A DNA stretch of 8,899 nucleotides from JBCDAP01 sp038747915 (lineage in GTDB: Bacteria > Planctomycetota > Phycisphaerae > Phycisphaerales > UBA1924), in contig JBCDJJ010000108.1 in NCBI GenBank assembly GCA_038747915.1, positions 1 to 8,899 of the forward strand, in the 5' to 3' direction. Under the pieces are notes generated by a model. That model ran no database searches. It worked only from the letters and a program-made list of their open reading frames with translations, and was not told the DNA's origin. Both the position numbers and the translations under genes were made by a program. Positions 1-7,051 of this stretch are shown piece after piece (within the stretch, counting starts at the first letter, position 1; each line of letters starts with the position of its first letter).

Positions 1-9
1 CCCGAGTGC

Positions 10-30
10 GCGGAGGCAGGATGCCTCCGC
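10..30 (-). repeat. Perfect hairpin at the 3' end of the leftward operon (copy 1)
   Basis: A 9-base stem (GCGGAGGCA paired with TGCCTCCGC) closes on a 3-base loop. It lies 12 bases past the TAA of the photolyase gene. Read in the direction of that gene the loop is TCC. The identical 21 bases, also with a TCC loop in the sense of transcription, follow the last gene of the rightward operon at 8694-8714. No T-run follows the stem, so it is not a textbook intrinsic terminator. It may end transcription weakly, protect the mRNA 3' end, or be a dispersed REP-like repeat. The hairpin is seen directly; its role is inferred. Confidence 0.75.
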
Positions 31-42
31 CACCGACGGCCG

Positions 43-1698
43 TTATTCGATACCGAGCCTTTGTCGATACTTGGTCGCGCTGACGGTGACCTGCGTCTTT
101 TCCTGCGGCTTCATCCGGTGAACGTTCTTCATGATCATCGCCATGCGGTTGTTGGCGGAAAACAGCGCCTCGTGGCGGATGAGGAAGTCCCAGTAAAACA
201 CATTGAAGGGGCAGGGGGGCGAGTCGTCGTCCGGATCGCCGGCGCGCTTCTTGAGGTCGTACCGGCAGTGCTCGCAGTAGTTGGACATACGGGAGATGTA
301 CTTGCCGCTCGCGGCGTAGGGCTTGGTGCCGACGACGGGCCAGCGCTCGACGCCGGTTGCCTTGCCGCTCTTGGTTGCTGCGCGCACACCGTCGGCGTGC
401 ATGCCCATGCCGATCGTGTTCGGCGTGGTCGCCCAGTCGAGCGAATCGACGTACATGCCGTAGAACCAGTCGCCGACCGCGCGCGGATGCACGCCCGCGA
501 TCATGGCGAAGTTGCAGATGACCATGAGCCGTGGGATGTGGTGGCTCCAGCTGTGCTCGACGACGGCGCCGAGGCAGTCGCGCAGGCAAGCCATGTCGGT
601 GTCGGCCGTCCAGTAGAAGTCGGGCAGGCGGCCATGCTGGTCCAGGAAGTTGCGGTCGCGGTAGCCGGCGTCCTCGTGCCAGTAGACGCCGCGGATGTAC
701 TCCCGCCACCCGATGAGCTGGCGGACGAAGCCCTCGACGGAGTTGAGCGGGGCGGCACCGGCCTCGTACGCCGCGATCGCCTTCTCGCAGCACACCCTCG
801 GGTCGAGCAGGTGCAGATTGAGCGACGAGCTGAGCATCGAGTGATAGAGAAACGGCTGCTCGGTCCACATCGCGTCTTCGTAGGGCCCGAACCTGGCGAG
901 CCTTTTGCCGATGAAGCCGTCGAGCGCGCGGTGGGCCTGGTCGGCATCGACTGGCCAGATGAAGGTGTCGGCGTCGAGGGTTCCGGGCGCCTCCGCATAC
1001 CGTGCGTTCACAAGGTCGATCACGTCCCGCGTGATCTCGTCGACCTGCGGGCGGTAGGGCGGACGGGGCGTCGGCGTTTTCTTGAACGATTGGCGATTGT
1101 CCTTGTCGTAGTTCCACTCGCCGCCGGCGGGCTTTCCTGTGGCGTCCATCAGGTAGCCGGTGGCCTTGCGCTGCTCGCGGTACCAGTACTCCATGACGAG
1201 CGACTTGCGGTCCGCGGCCCACGCCGAGAACTGGTCCGGCGTGGTGAAGAAGTGGGGGTCGTCGAGCAGGTCGACCTCGATCTTGAAACGGTCTGCCCAC
1301 GACTCGATCTCGTCGAGCACCCGCCGGTCGCCGGGGAACATCGCGAGCAGCTTGGTGGGCGAGAGCGCGGCCACCGCCCGCTCGACCTCGCCGCCGAACG
1401 ACTGCGTGTTCGCGCGTGCCTCGACGCGCACGTACCGCACCCGAATCCCCCGCTCGATCAGCTCGAGCGCGTAGTGCCGCATCGCTGCGAAGAACAGGGC
1501 GGTCCGCTGCTTGTGAGACGGGCCTTCCTGCTGCTCGGCGTCGACCTCCATCATGAGCACCGCGTCCCGCTCGGGGTCGAGCAGGGCCAGCCCCGGATGA
1601 TCGCGCATGAGCTGGTCGCCGAAGATCACGAGCACCTGCTCGGCGGCGCGCATCCGTCCGTGCTGCCCGAGATCCGCAGTCGAGAGAGAGGTGCTCAC
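43..1698 (-). CDS. phrB: FeS-containing photolyase/cryptochrome (prokaryotic (6-4) photolyase-like, PhrB/CryB family)
   Basis: Likely an FAD-dependent, light-driven DNA repair enzyme or related cryptochrome, acting in the cytoplasm. The N-terminal domain begins VLVIFGDQL, typical of the deoxyribodipyrimidine photolyase-related family. The C-terminal half is the helical FAD domain. Four cysteines match the 4Fe-4S ligands of Agrobacterium PhrB: one in DPRVCCEK (303 or 304), two in YCEHC (475 and 478) and one in PPCPF (496). The motif HSWSHHIPRLM (near 382-392) matches the His-rich (6-4) photolyase signature HHIQRLM, with P for Q. The GTG start at 1698 overlaps the upstream gene's stop as GTGA and gives 551 residues. 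An ATG at 1653 gives 536 residues and also fits the family, so the start is uncertain. It is the last gene of a five-gene operon. Family assignment is firm; (6-4) versus cryptochrome function is open. Confidence 0.93.
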   Translation of the reverse strand: MSTSLSTADLGQHGRMRAAEQVLVIFGDQLMRDHPGLALLDPERDAVLMMEVDAEQQEGPSHKQRTALFFAAMRHYALELIERGIRVRYVRVEARANTQSFGGEVERAVAALSPTKLLAMFPGDRRVLDEIESWADRFKIEVDLLDDPHFFTTPDQFSAWAADRKSLVMEYWYREQRKATGYLMDATGKPAGGEWNYDKDNRQSFKKTPTPRPPYRPQVDEITRDVIDLVNARYAEAPGTLDADTFIWPVDADQAHRALDGFIGKRLARFGPYEDAMWTEQPFLYHSMLSSSLNLHLLDPRVCCEKAIAAYEAGAAPLNSVEGFVRQLIGWREYIRGVYWHEDAGYRDRNFLDQHGRLPDFYWTADTDMACLRDCLGAVVEHSWSHHIPRLMVICNFAMIAGVHPRAVGDWFYGMYVDSLDWATTPNTIGMGMHADGVRAATKSGKATGVERWPVVGTKPYAASGKYISRMSNYCEHCRYDLKKRAGDPDDDSPPCPFNVFYWDFLIRHEALFSANNRMAMIMKNVHRMKPQEKTQVTVSATKYRQRLGIE

Positions 1699-2168
1699 GA
1701 GATCGTGCCGCCCTGCGTTCGGGCGGAAAGGGCCGCGTGCACGATCGCGAGCGCGAGCACGCCCCGCGCGGTCCAGATGATCGTGCGCACCCAGTTGCCG
1801 AGCACCAGCTGACGGTGCAGCGAGGTATCGAACCGCTCCGCAAGACGAACGTGCATCGGCCCCTGCCAGACCGCTGTGCTCACCCACACCGCGGCCGCGA
1901 GGAGCAGCCCGACGATGAGCATCCATCGCGGCACGCCTGGTGGGGCGAGGATCACCAGGGCTGCAGCGGTCGCCGCCTCAACAAGCATCACCGGGCCGAC
2001 GATGAACGTGATCCGCGACATGTGCGACCGCTCGTACGCGGGCCACTCCTGCTCACCTACGCTCGCGAAGAGCGGGTAATGCACCACCTGGATCGTCCAG
2101 ATCAGCCCGACCATGGCGAGCGTCGCGAACGCGTGCGTGTGCACCAGCAGGATGTCGCGGCTCAGCAT
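1695..2168 (-). CDS. Four-helix integral membrane protein of unknown function
   Basis: A 157-residue protein with four predicted membrane segments, roughly residues 8-35, 52-75, 81-102 and 128-147. Polar or charged residues sit in or beside the helices: the motif VVHYPLF near 28-34, a glutamate in the second helix (64), WQGPMH near 101-106, and NWVRTIIWTARG near 125-136. The histidines and tryptophans look conserved rather than random, which suggests a cofactor or small-molecule site in the membrane; that is inference. Size and topology resemble DUF1772-like four-helix proteins, but I cannot assign it. It starts 3 bases after the SOUL gene stop and overlaps the photolyase GTG start by 4 bases, so translation is probably coupled on both sides. 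No good ribosome-binding site precedes its ATG, which fits coupling. Confidence 0.85.
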   Translation of the reverse strand: MLSRDILLVHTHAFATLAMVGLIWTIQVVHYPLFASVGEQEWPAYERSHMSRITFIVGPVMLVEAATAAALVILAPPGVPRWMLIVGLLLAAAVWVSTAVWQGPMHVRLAERFDTSLHRQLVLGNWVRTIIWTARGVLALAIVHAALSARTQGGTIS

Positions 2169-2171
2169 GCC

Positions 2172-3104
2172 TCACTCATCGGTCGAATCGGGACCATCAC
2201 TCGCCGGCGTGGTCTCGGCGTCGCCGCCGGGTGCCTGAACGGGCCGCACCGGCACCTGCAACTCGCCCCACCGGATGCGCCTCGGCACGTACGGGCCGTT
2301 GTAGCTCAGCACACGCATCGAGAAGGTGGCGGAGTCGTCGATTTCCCAGTCGGGAGTCTCATCGAGCCAGGCGGCGAGCGCCTCGCGTTCGTCATCGAGC
2401 AGCCGCAGGCCGTAGGGGCCCCGGTAGCCGATGCTGAGCACGATCACCGGCTCGGTGTCGATCACCTCGATGCGGGGATCGCGCTCATCGATGCCGGTGG
2501 GACCGAGCTCGGGATTGCGGTAGAGGAACGACATCGCCATCGAGACATCGGCGTCGCTCTCACCATCGGCTGGCGCATTCTGGGCCTTTTCCGCTGCGAC
2601 AACATCCTCCAGGCTCACCAGCGTCATCCCGTCGTACTCGCTCTCGACGGGTGAGGTCATGGCGATGTCGCGGCGTTTGATGTGGTTGAAGAGTGGGAAG
2701 AAGCCGACGTTGCCGAGGGCACCGGCGTTCTCACGGTCCACCCCGGTCATCGTGAGCTGCGCGCGGCGGACCGGGGCGTAGCCCTTGATGTCGATGGCGC
2801 CGGGCGGTGTCGGGTCGGCGTAGCCCACGGGCAACGACTCCTCGATGAACGAGGCGCCGGCGCGCCACTGCCCGTCAACCACTCGGGCCACCGCCTCGGC
2901 GTCGCCGCCGACACGGCGGATCGGTTCGATGTGGTGATGCATGTCGGCCTCTTCCGTACCAGCCTCGGCGCCCCGTCGCTCGGCGGCCTCCTCGGCGCTC
3001 AGCACCACGACATCCGCCGGTGTGCCCGTGCACGCGAGCGAGAACAGTGCAGCAACACAGGTCAGTGGCTTGATCAACCAGCCTGTCATCGAAGAGGTGC
3101 CCAT
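2172..3104 (-). CDS. SOUL-family haem-binding protein, exported or lipoprotein
   Basis: A 310-residue protein with an N-terminal export signal: a hydrophobic stretch ending SLACTGTP around residue 25. The cysteine could be a lipidation site, but S at -3 is atypical for a lipobox, so plain secretion is also possible. After an acidic linker the SOUL domain spans about 94-280. It shows PPGAIDIKGY, a phenylalanine-rich turn, then HIKRRDIAMTSPVE (near 141-154), the hallmark 'IAMTSPV' block, and a C-terminal SYNGPYVP motif. An insertion near 168-187 is acidic and probably disordered. SOUL proteins bind haem or other tetrapyrroles; the axial ligand is not conserved in the family, so binding here is inferred. 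The ATG at 3104 is preferred because GGAG lies 7 bases upstream; ATG 3125, GTG 3137 and ATG 3089 lack such a site. A 60-base gap separates it from the SDR gene. Confidence 0.85.
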   Translation of the reverse strand: MGTSSMTGWLIKPLTCVAALFSLACTGTPADVVVLSAEEAAERRGAEAGTEEADMHHHIEPIRRVGGDAEAVARVVDGQWRAGASFIEESLPVGYADPTPPGAIDIKGYAPVRRAQLTMTGVDRENAGALGNVGFFPLFNHIKRRDIAMTSPVESEYDGMTLVSLEDVVAAEKAQNAPADGESDADVSMAMSFLYRNPELGPTGIDERDPRIEVIDTEPVIVLSIGYRGPYGLRLLDDEREALAAWLDETPDWEIDDSATFSMRVLSYNGPYVPRRIRWGELQVPVRPVQAPGGDAETTPASDGPDSTDE

Positions 3105-3164
3105 GTCGGTGCTCCGTGGTGCCATTCGTGTCGGCACGGGTGAGAGGGAACAGTGGACGAACGG

Positions 3165-3914
3165 CTACTTACTGCGCACGGTGCCGAGCCCGCCATCGAC
3201 GCCGATGGTCTGCCCGGTCACATGCCACTGCTCGGCGTCGAGCAGCCACGCGATGGCGGAGGCCACCGCCTCGGGCGTGCCGGCCTTGCCATCGGGGTGC
3301 ATCGCGAGCGACGCCTTGCGGGACGCCTCGTTGCTCAGAATCGGCGCCGCGAGCGGTGTCTCGGTGCTGCCCGGCGCCACAATGTTCACGCGGAGCCCCC
3401 GGCTCGCGTACGACGCGGCGGCCGAGAGCATCAAGCCGTGCAAGCCGGCCTTCGCGGCTGCGATCGCCTCGTGCGCCGCGAAGCCCAGCCGGGCGACCGC
3501 AGAGGACAGGAACACGATCGACCCACCGCCCGCTTTGCACATCGGTTGGGCCGCGGCGCGCACTACGTAAAACGCCGAGTCGAGATTCGTGGCCATGGTC
3601 TGCCGCCACTCATCGGGCTTCGTGGCGTGGGCCGGCTTGAGCAGCAGCGACCCGGGGAGGTGCGCAATGCCCGCGAGCCGGCCGTGTGTCTCGATGGCGG
3701 TCGTCACGGCCTGGCGCACCGCGTCGGGGTCGGTCGCGTCGAGCGTGTGAGTCGGGCTGCCGCCGAGCTTGCCCGAGAGGCCGGCCAGCGCATCGGCGTT
3801 TCGACCCGCGAGCGTCACCGGCGTGCCCTGCGTGTGCAGCCGCGTCGCGAGCGCGGACCCGATGCCCCCGCTCGCGCCGATGATCAGGATGCCGCCTGGG
3901 GTGGGGTCGCTCAT
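3165..3914 (-). CDS. Short-chain dehydrogenase/reductase-like protein lacking the catalytic tyrosine
   Basis: A 249-residue Rossmann-fold protein of classical SDR length. The nucleotide-binding loop GASGGIG is at 13-19, followed by LDATD near 58-62, the structural Asn at 110 in MATNLDSAF, the Ser of the active site at 137-138, and VNIVAPGSTETPL near 176-188. The YxxxK motif is altered: Lys155 is present, but position 151, where the catalytic Tyr belongs, is Ile (AAHEAIAAAKAG). NNAG is also replaced by HLPGS at 85-89. From memory, related SDRs with HEAIAAAKAG and a GSLLLKPAH block exist in cyanobacteria, so this looks like a subfamily trait and not decay. Its ATG overlaps the crtN stop as ATGA, so it is co-translated with the carotenoid desaturase. 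A role on a carotenoid or lipid substrate is possible; the reaction is unknown. Confidence 0.9.
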   Translation of the reverse strand: MSDPTPGGILIIGASGGIGSALATRLHTQGTPVTLAGRNADALAGLSGKLGGSPTHTLDATDPDAVRQAVTTAIETHGRLAGIAHLPGSLLLKPAHATKPDEWRQTMATNLDSAFYVVRAAAQPMCKAGGGSIVFLSSAVARLGFAAHEAIAAAKAGLHGLMLSAAASYASRGLRVNIVAPGSTETPLAAPILSNEASRKASLAMHPDGKAGTPEAVASAIAWLLDAEQWHVTGQTIGVDGGLGTVRSK

Positions 3915-5530
3915 GCGGGGATCGCCGGGGTCTCTCGCCCCGAAGGTTCGCGGGAGCCCCCGTCACCGGATGCGGCGGGGCCATCACCGACTTCACCCGC
4001 GTACCGGTGCCCGAGCGCATCGCAGACCAGCCGGCTCGTGATCTGAGAAGACAAGAAGATCACAGGAAGCCCCGAGCCCGGATGGGTGCCACCACCAACA
4101 AGCCACAGGGAGTCGAAACCCTCGAGCTTGTGGTGCGGGCGGTAGTGCAGCATCTGGCCAAGGTTGTGCGCGAGATTGAAGGTCGCGCCGAAATTGATGT
4201 TCATCCCCGCCCAGTCGCGCGGGGAGACAATCTCCTTGGCCTCGATGCGGCGCTCGAGATCCGGCACGCCGAGGCGTCGTTCGAGTTGCTCGAGGCACAG
4301 CCGCTCAGCGGCGTCACGATGCACGGCCCAATCGAGGTCGGCGGTCAGATTCGGCGTCGGGAGCAGCACGTAGAGCGAGCTCTTGCCGGGCGGTGCGAGC
4401 GTCTCGTCGGTCACGCTCGCATTGCAGAGGTAGATCGACGCATCGTCGGACAGTCGACCCCGCTCACCGATGTCCGCGAGGTTGTCGCGGTACTTCTCGG
4501 AGATGTAGATCGTGTGGTGCGGCAGGTCGACGGTGCCGTCGACGCCGAGGTACATCATGAAAGTCGAACAGGAGTACCGGCGCGAGTCGATGCGGTCACC
4601 GGCGTACTTGGTGGATCGCCGGACCTCGTCGGGGATGAGGTGCTTGATCGCCCAAGCGGCGTCGGCGTTGACGACCACGTGGTCGTGCGGCAGCCGCTCG
4701 CCGCCCACCATCACACCATCGGCGCGCCGGCCGGTGAAGGTCACCCGCTCAACGGGCGACGACACCCGCACCTCGCCGCCCAGGTCTTCGACGACGCGCG
4801 CCATCGCGGTCATCAGGGCGTTGCACCCGCCGATCGGATGCCAGATGCCGTACTCGTACTCGATAAACGGAAGAATCGTGAACAGGCTCGGACAGTCGTA
4901 GGGCGACATGCCGAGGTACTTGCTCTGAAAGCTCACCGCCCGCTGAACCGCCGGGTTCTTGAAGTACTTCGAGAGAAGCTGCTGCACAGTGAGGTGCGGC
5001 TTGATGTGCGGCAGGGCCCGCATGGCGTCGGGTCGGACCAGGTCGAGCGGCGAGCGGATCGGGCGGCGGAGGATGGGCTCCGCGGCGCTCAGCTTCGCCC
5101 GGTTGTCGGCGATGAATCGCTCGAAGTTCGCGCCGTCGCTCGGGTCGATCTTTGCGAGCCGGCGAGCCATCTCGCGGGTGTCTCGCGTGGCGTCGATCGT
5201 GGTCGGCTCGCCACCCGATTCACTCCCGATGATGAGGCGGTACATCGGATCGAGCGGGCGAAGGTCGACCTCGTCACCGAGTGATCGGCCGGCGGCCCGG
5301 AAGATCTCGTCGAGCACGTACGGCATCAGAAAGAACGTCGGGCCGCGGTCGAAGCCGTAATCACCGACGGAAACACGCTCGCTCCGCCCGCCGACGCGGT
5401 CGCGGGCTTCGTACACCGTCACGCGAACGCCGGAGGCAGCGAGAAGAATCGCGGACGCAAGACCGCCGGGGCCCGCGCCGACAATCGCCACGCTTCCCTC
5501 GGACGCGGTCGCGGGCGGCGAAGCAATCAT
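3911..5530 (-). CDS. crtN: CrtN-like carotenoid desaturase (dehydrosqualene/diapophytoene desaturase type)
   Basis: A 539-residue FAD-dependent amine-oxidase-fold enzyme of the phytoene-desaturase family, expected to introduce double bonds into a C30 polyene at the membrane. The dinucleotide-binding site is VAIVGAGPGG (14-23), with Glu41 to bind ribose and RVGGRSE at 46-51. YGFDRGPTFFLMP (58-70) and the C-terminal FAD-contact block GGGTHPGSGLPV (479-490) are family signatures. Internal blocks fit staphylococcal CrtN better than CrtP, including KYLGMSPYDCPSLFTILP (204-221), YSCSTFMMYLG and LYVLLPTPNL. The last 30 residues are Gly/Ser/Glu-rich and probably disordered. It is the first gene of the leftward operon, and AGGA about 10 bases before the ATG is a plausible ribosome-binding site. 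CrtD- or CrtI-type activity on C40 substrates cannot be excluded from sequence alone; the neighbouring ald and crtNb genes favour C30. Confidence 0.88.
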   Translation of the reverse strand: MIASPPATASEGSVAIVGAGPGGLASAILLAASGVRVTVYEARDRVGGRSERVSVGDYGFDRGPTFFLMPYVLDEIFRAAGRSLGDEVDLRPLDPMYRLIIGSESGGEPTTIDATRDTREMARRLAKIDPSDGANFERFIADNRAKLSAAEPILRRPIRSPLDLVRPDAMRALPHIKPHLTVQQLLSKYFKNPAVQRAVSFQSKYLGMSPYDCPSLFTILPFIEYEYGIWHPIGGCNALMTAMARVVEDLGGEVRVSSPVERVTFTGRRADGVMVGGERLPHDHVVVNADAAWAIKHLIPDEVRRSTKYAGDRIDSRRYSCSTFMMYLGVDGTVDLPHHTIYISEKYRDNLADIGERGRLSDDASIYLCNASVTDETLAPPGKSSLYVLLPTPNLTADLDWAVHRDAAERLCLEQLERRLGVPDLERRIEAKEIVSPRDWAGMNINFGATFNLAHNLGQMLHYRPHHKLEGFDSLWLVGGGTHPGSGLPVIFLSSQITSRLVCDALGHRYAGEVGDGPAASGDGGSREPSGRETPAIPA

Positions 5531-5596
5531 GATTCAAGGATCCTCGTGCGTGGGGCTGGGCGACTCGAACACCGGCGAGCGTATCATCGCCGCGTC
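5531..5596. promoter_or_regulatory. Divergent intergenic region between the two carotenoid operons
   Basis: Only 66 bases separate the ATG of crtN (leftward) from the chosen ATG of the aldehyde dehydrogenase gene (rightward), so promoters for both operons should lie here or reach into the coding ends. I see no convincing -35/-10 pair in either direction. The only symmetrical element is an 8-base palindrome, AGGATCCT, at 5537-5544, within the likely crtN leader. Shared control of both units is inferred from the geometry alone. Confidence 0.5.
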
Positions 5597-7051
5597 ATGC
5601 CGGTTTCGAGCGGGGAGCAATGGCGGATGCGGACCGTGCCCGAGCGGCTTGCATGGGTGCGCCGCTTCCGGCACCTGGTGGCGGCGGATGCCGACCACCT
5701 CGTCGAACTTGTCCGAGACGAGACAGGGAAACCCCGATCCGAGGCGATCGCGTCGGACCTCCTCCCGGTGCTCGGCGCGTGTCGGTGGCTCGAGCGGCGC
5801 GCCGGACGCGTTCTCGCGCCGCACCGGGCGAGCGGTGGGGGAATGCTCGCGATCGGGCAGTCGCACCGCGTGCATCGGGCCCCGCTCGGACGGGTCGCGA
5901 TCATCGCGACGTGGAATTATCCCCTTCAGCTCCTGGGGATTCAGCTCGCCCAGGCCCTCGTGGCCGGGAACACGGTGATCGTTAAGCCCTCGGAGCGGAC
6001 ACCGCGCACGCAAGGCCGCCTGCTCGACCTCGGTGAACACGCGGGTCTCCCACCCGGCACGCTCGAGCGCCGCCCCGCGGCACGCGACGCGGGCGCACAA
6101 CTCGTCGCCCAGGGTAGCTTCGACCACCTGGTGTTCACCGGTTCGACCGCGGTGGGCCGCCGTATCGCGGCGGCGCTCGCCGACCGGCTCATCCCGAGCA
6201 CGCTCGAGCTCTCGGGGTGCGATGCGGCGCTGGTGTTCGGTGATGCCGATGTGACGCTCAGCGCGGGCTCGATCTGGCGCGCGCTCGCGATGAACGCCGG
6301 CCGGACGTGCATGGCGCCGCGCCGTGTGATCGTGGCGCAATCGGTGCGCGAATCACTCATCGATGCGCTGCGCGCACGTGCCGCTCGTCACCCGATCGAA
6401 TCGGTATGCACCGAAGCGGAGCGCGACGGCGCCGAGCGCGCTGCCCACCGAGCAGCCGAGGCCGGAGGCGCATGGCTGACCACAGACGCCCCGAGCGAGC
6501 CGCCGTGGGTCGTGATCGACCCACCCGGTGACACCCCGCTCGCGCGCGGCGATCACTTCGGGCCCGCCATGGCGGTGTTCACGGCGCCCGACGATGTCGG
6601 CGTGGTGGCGATGCACGCGCGGTTCGATCAGCACCTCTCGGTGAGCCTCTTCACACGGGACGTGGCGAAGGCTCGTCGGCTCGCTGCCGAACTCGGCGCG
6701 TCGAATGTGACGATCAACGATGCGGTGCTCCCTGTCGCACACCCCGGGACGCCGCTGGCCGGCCGCGGGCCGTCGGGGTGGGGCGTGAGCCAGGGGCGCG
6801 ACGGCCTGCTCGCCATGACCCGCCCGGTGGTGGTCGCCCGGACGAGCCGGCGGGTGCGAATCCCCGCGGACCCGCCGAGCGAACGGTCCGCAGCGTCATT
6901 GCTCGGGTTTGCCAAACGGCTCTATGGTCGCCGCGGGGTGACGCCGCCGTCGGCTGCACCGGCGCACAAAGATGAGAAGATGAGCCGGCACGACGCCGAA
7001 CCGAGCCCCACGATCCACACCGAGCACGAGGTCGCAGCGAGTCATGGTTGA
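5597..7051 (+). CDS. crtNc: Aldehyde dehydrogenase, probable C30 carotenoid aldehyde dehydrogenase (AldH/CrtNc type)
   Basis: A 484-residue NAD(P)-dependent aldehyde dehydrogenase. In this context it should oxidise a terminal carotenoid aldehyde to the carboxylic acid. Visible motifs are ATWNYPLQL with the oxyanion Asn at 107, GNTVIVKPSE (124-133), the nucleotide-loop FTGST (180-184), the general-base Glu at 204 in LELSGCDA, and the nucleophile Cys238 in NAGRTCMAP. The usual cofactor-binding Glu of the ExFGP motif is Asp here (DHFGP, near 319-323). After about residue 425 there is an extra tail with a short basic amphipathic stretch (LLGFAKRLYGRRG), then a His/Glu-rich end; this could help membrane association. 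Start choice is uncertain: ATG 5597 retains the usual helix before PERLAW, ATG 5627 has the better ribosome-binding site (GGGGAG, 9 bases away), and GTG 5546 also opens the frame. It overlaps crtNb by 8 bases. Confidence 0.88.
   Translation: MPVSSGEQWRMRTVPERLAWVRRFRHLVAADADHLVELVRDETGKPRSEAIASDLLPVLGACRWLERRAGRVLAPHRASGGGMLAIGQSHRVHRAPLGRVAIIATWNYPLQLLGIQLAQALVAGNTVIVKPSERTPRTQGRLLDLGEHAGLPPGTLERRPAARDAGAQLVAQGSFDHLVFTGSTAVGRRIAAALADRLIPSTLELSGCDAALVFGDADVTLSAGSIWRALAMNAGRTCMAPRRVIVAQSVRESLIDALRARAARHPIESVCTEAERDGAERAAHRAAEAGGAWLTTDAPSEPPWVVIDPPGDTPLARGDHFGPAMAVFTAPDDVGVVAMHARFDQHLSVSLFTRDVAKARRLAAELGASNVTINDAVLPVAHPGTPLAGRGPSGWGVSQGRDGLLAMTRPVVVARTSRRVRIPADPPSERSAASLLGFAKRLYGRRGVTPPSAAPAHKDEKMSRHDAEPSPTIHTEHEVAASHG

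Noticed and set aside
61..1812. Long plus-strand open frame antisense to the photolyase gene
   Set aside because: Its composition is the mirror of a GC-rich gene. It shows no recognisable motif, while the minus strand has a full photolyase with all FeS cysteines.
1699..1926. N-terminal extension of the photolyase frame to 1926
   Set aside because: The extra residues are low-complexity Arg/Ala/Gly and lie within the membrane-protein gene. The family's N-terminus begins near VLVIFGDQL, and a GTGA overlap start is available at 1698.
1737..2654. Plus-strand open frame spanning the membrane-protein/SOUL junction
   Set aside because: It crosses two real genes on the other strand and is His/Arg-rich with no motif.
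3114..3139. Imperfect inverted repeat in the SDR-SOUL gap
   Set aside because: Only a 5-base stem (GTGCC/GGCAC) is certain, with competing pairings. In GC-rich DNA this is expected by chance.
4007..5284. Long plus-strand open frame antisense to crtN
   Set aside because: No domain signature is visible, and it lies wholly inside a clear FAD enzyme gene on the other strand. Long shadow frames are expected at this GC content.
5563..5590. GATGATAC on the minus strand as a crtN -10 box
   Set aside because: No -35 element stands at a proper distance; TTGCTC upstream is about 28 bases away. The match to a consensus -10 is poor.
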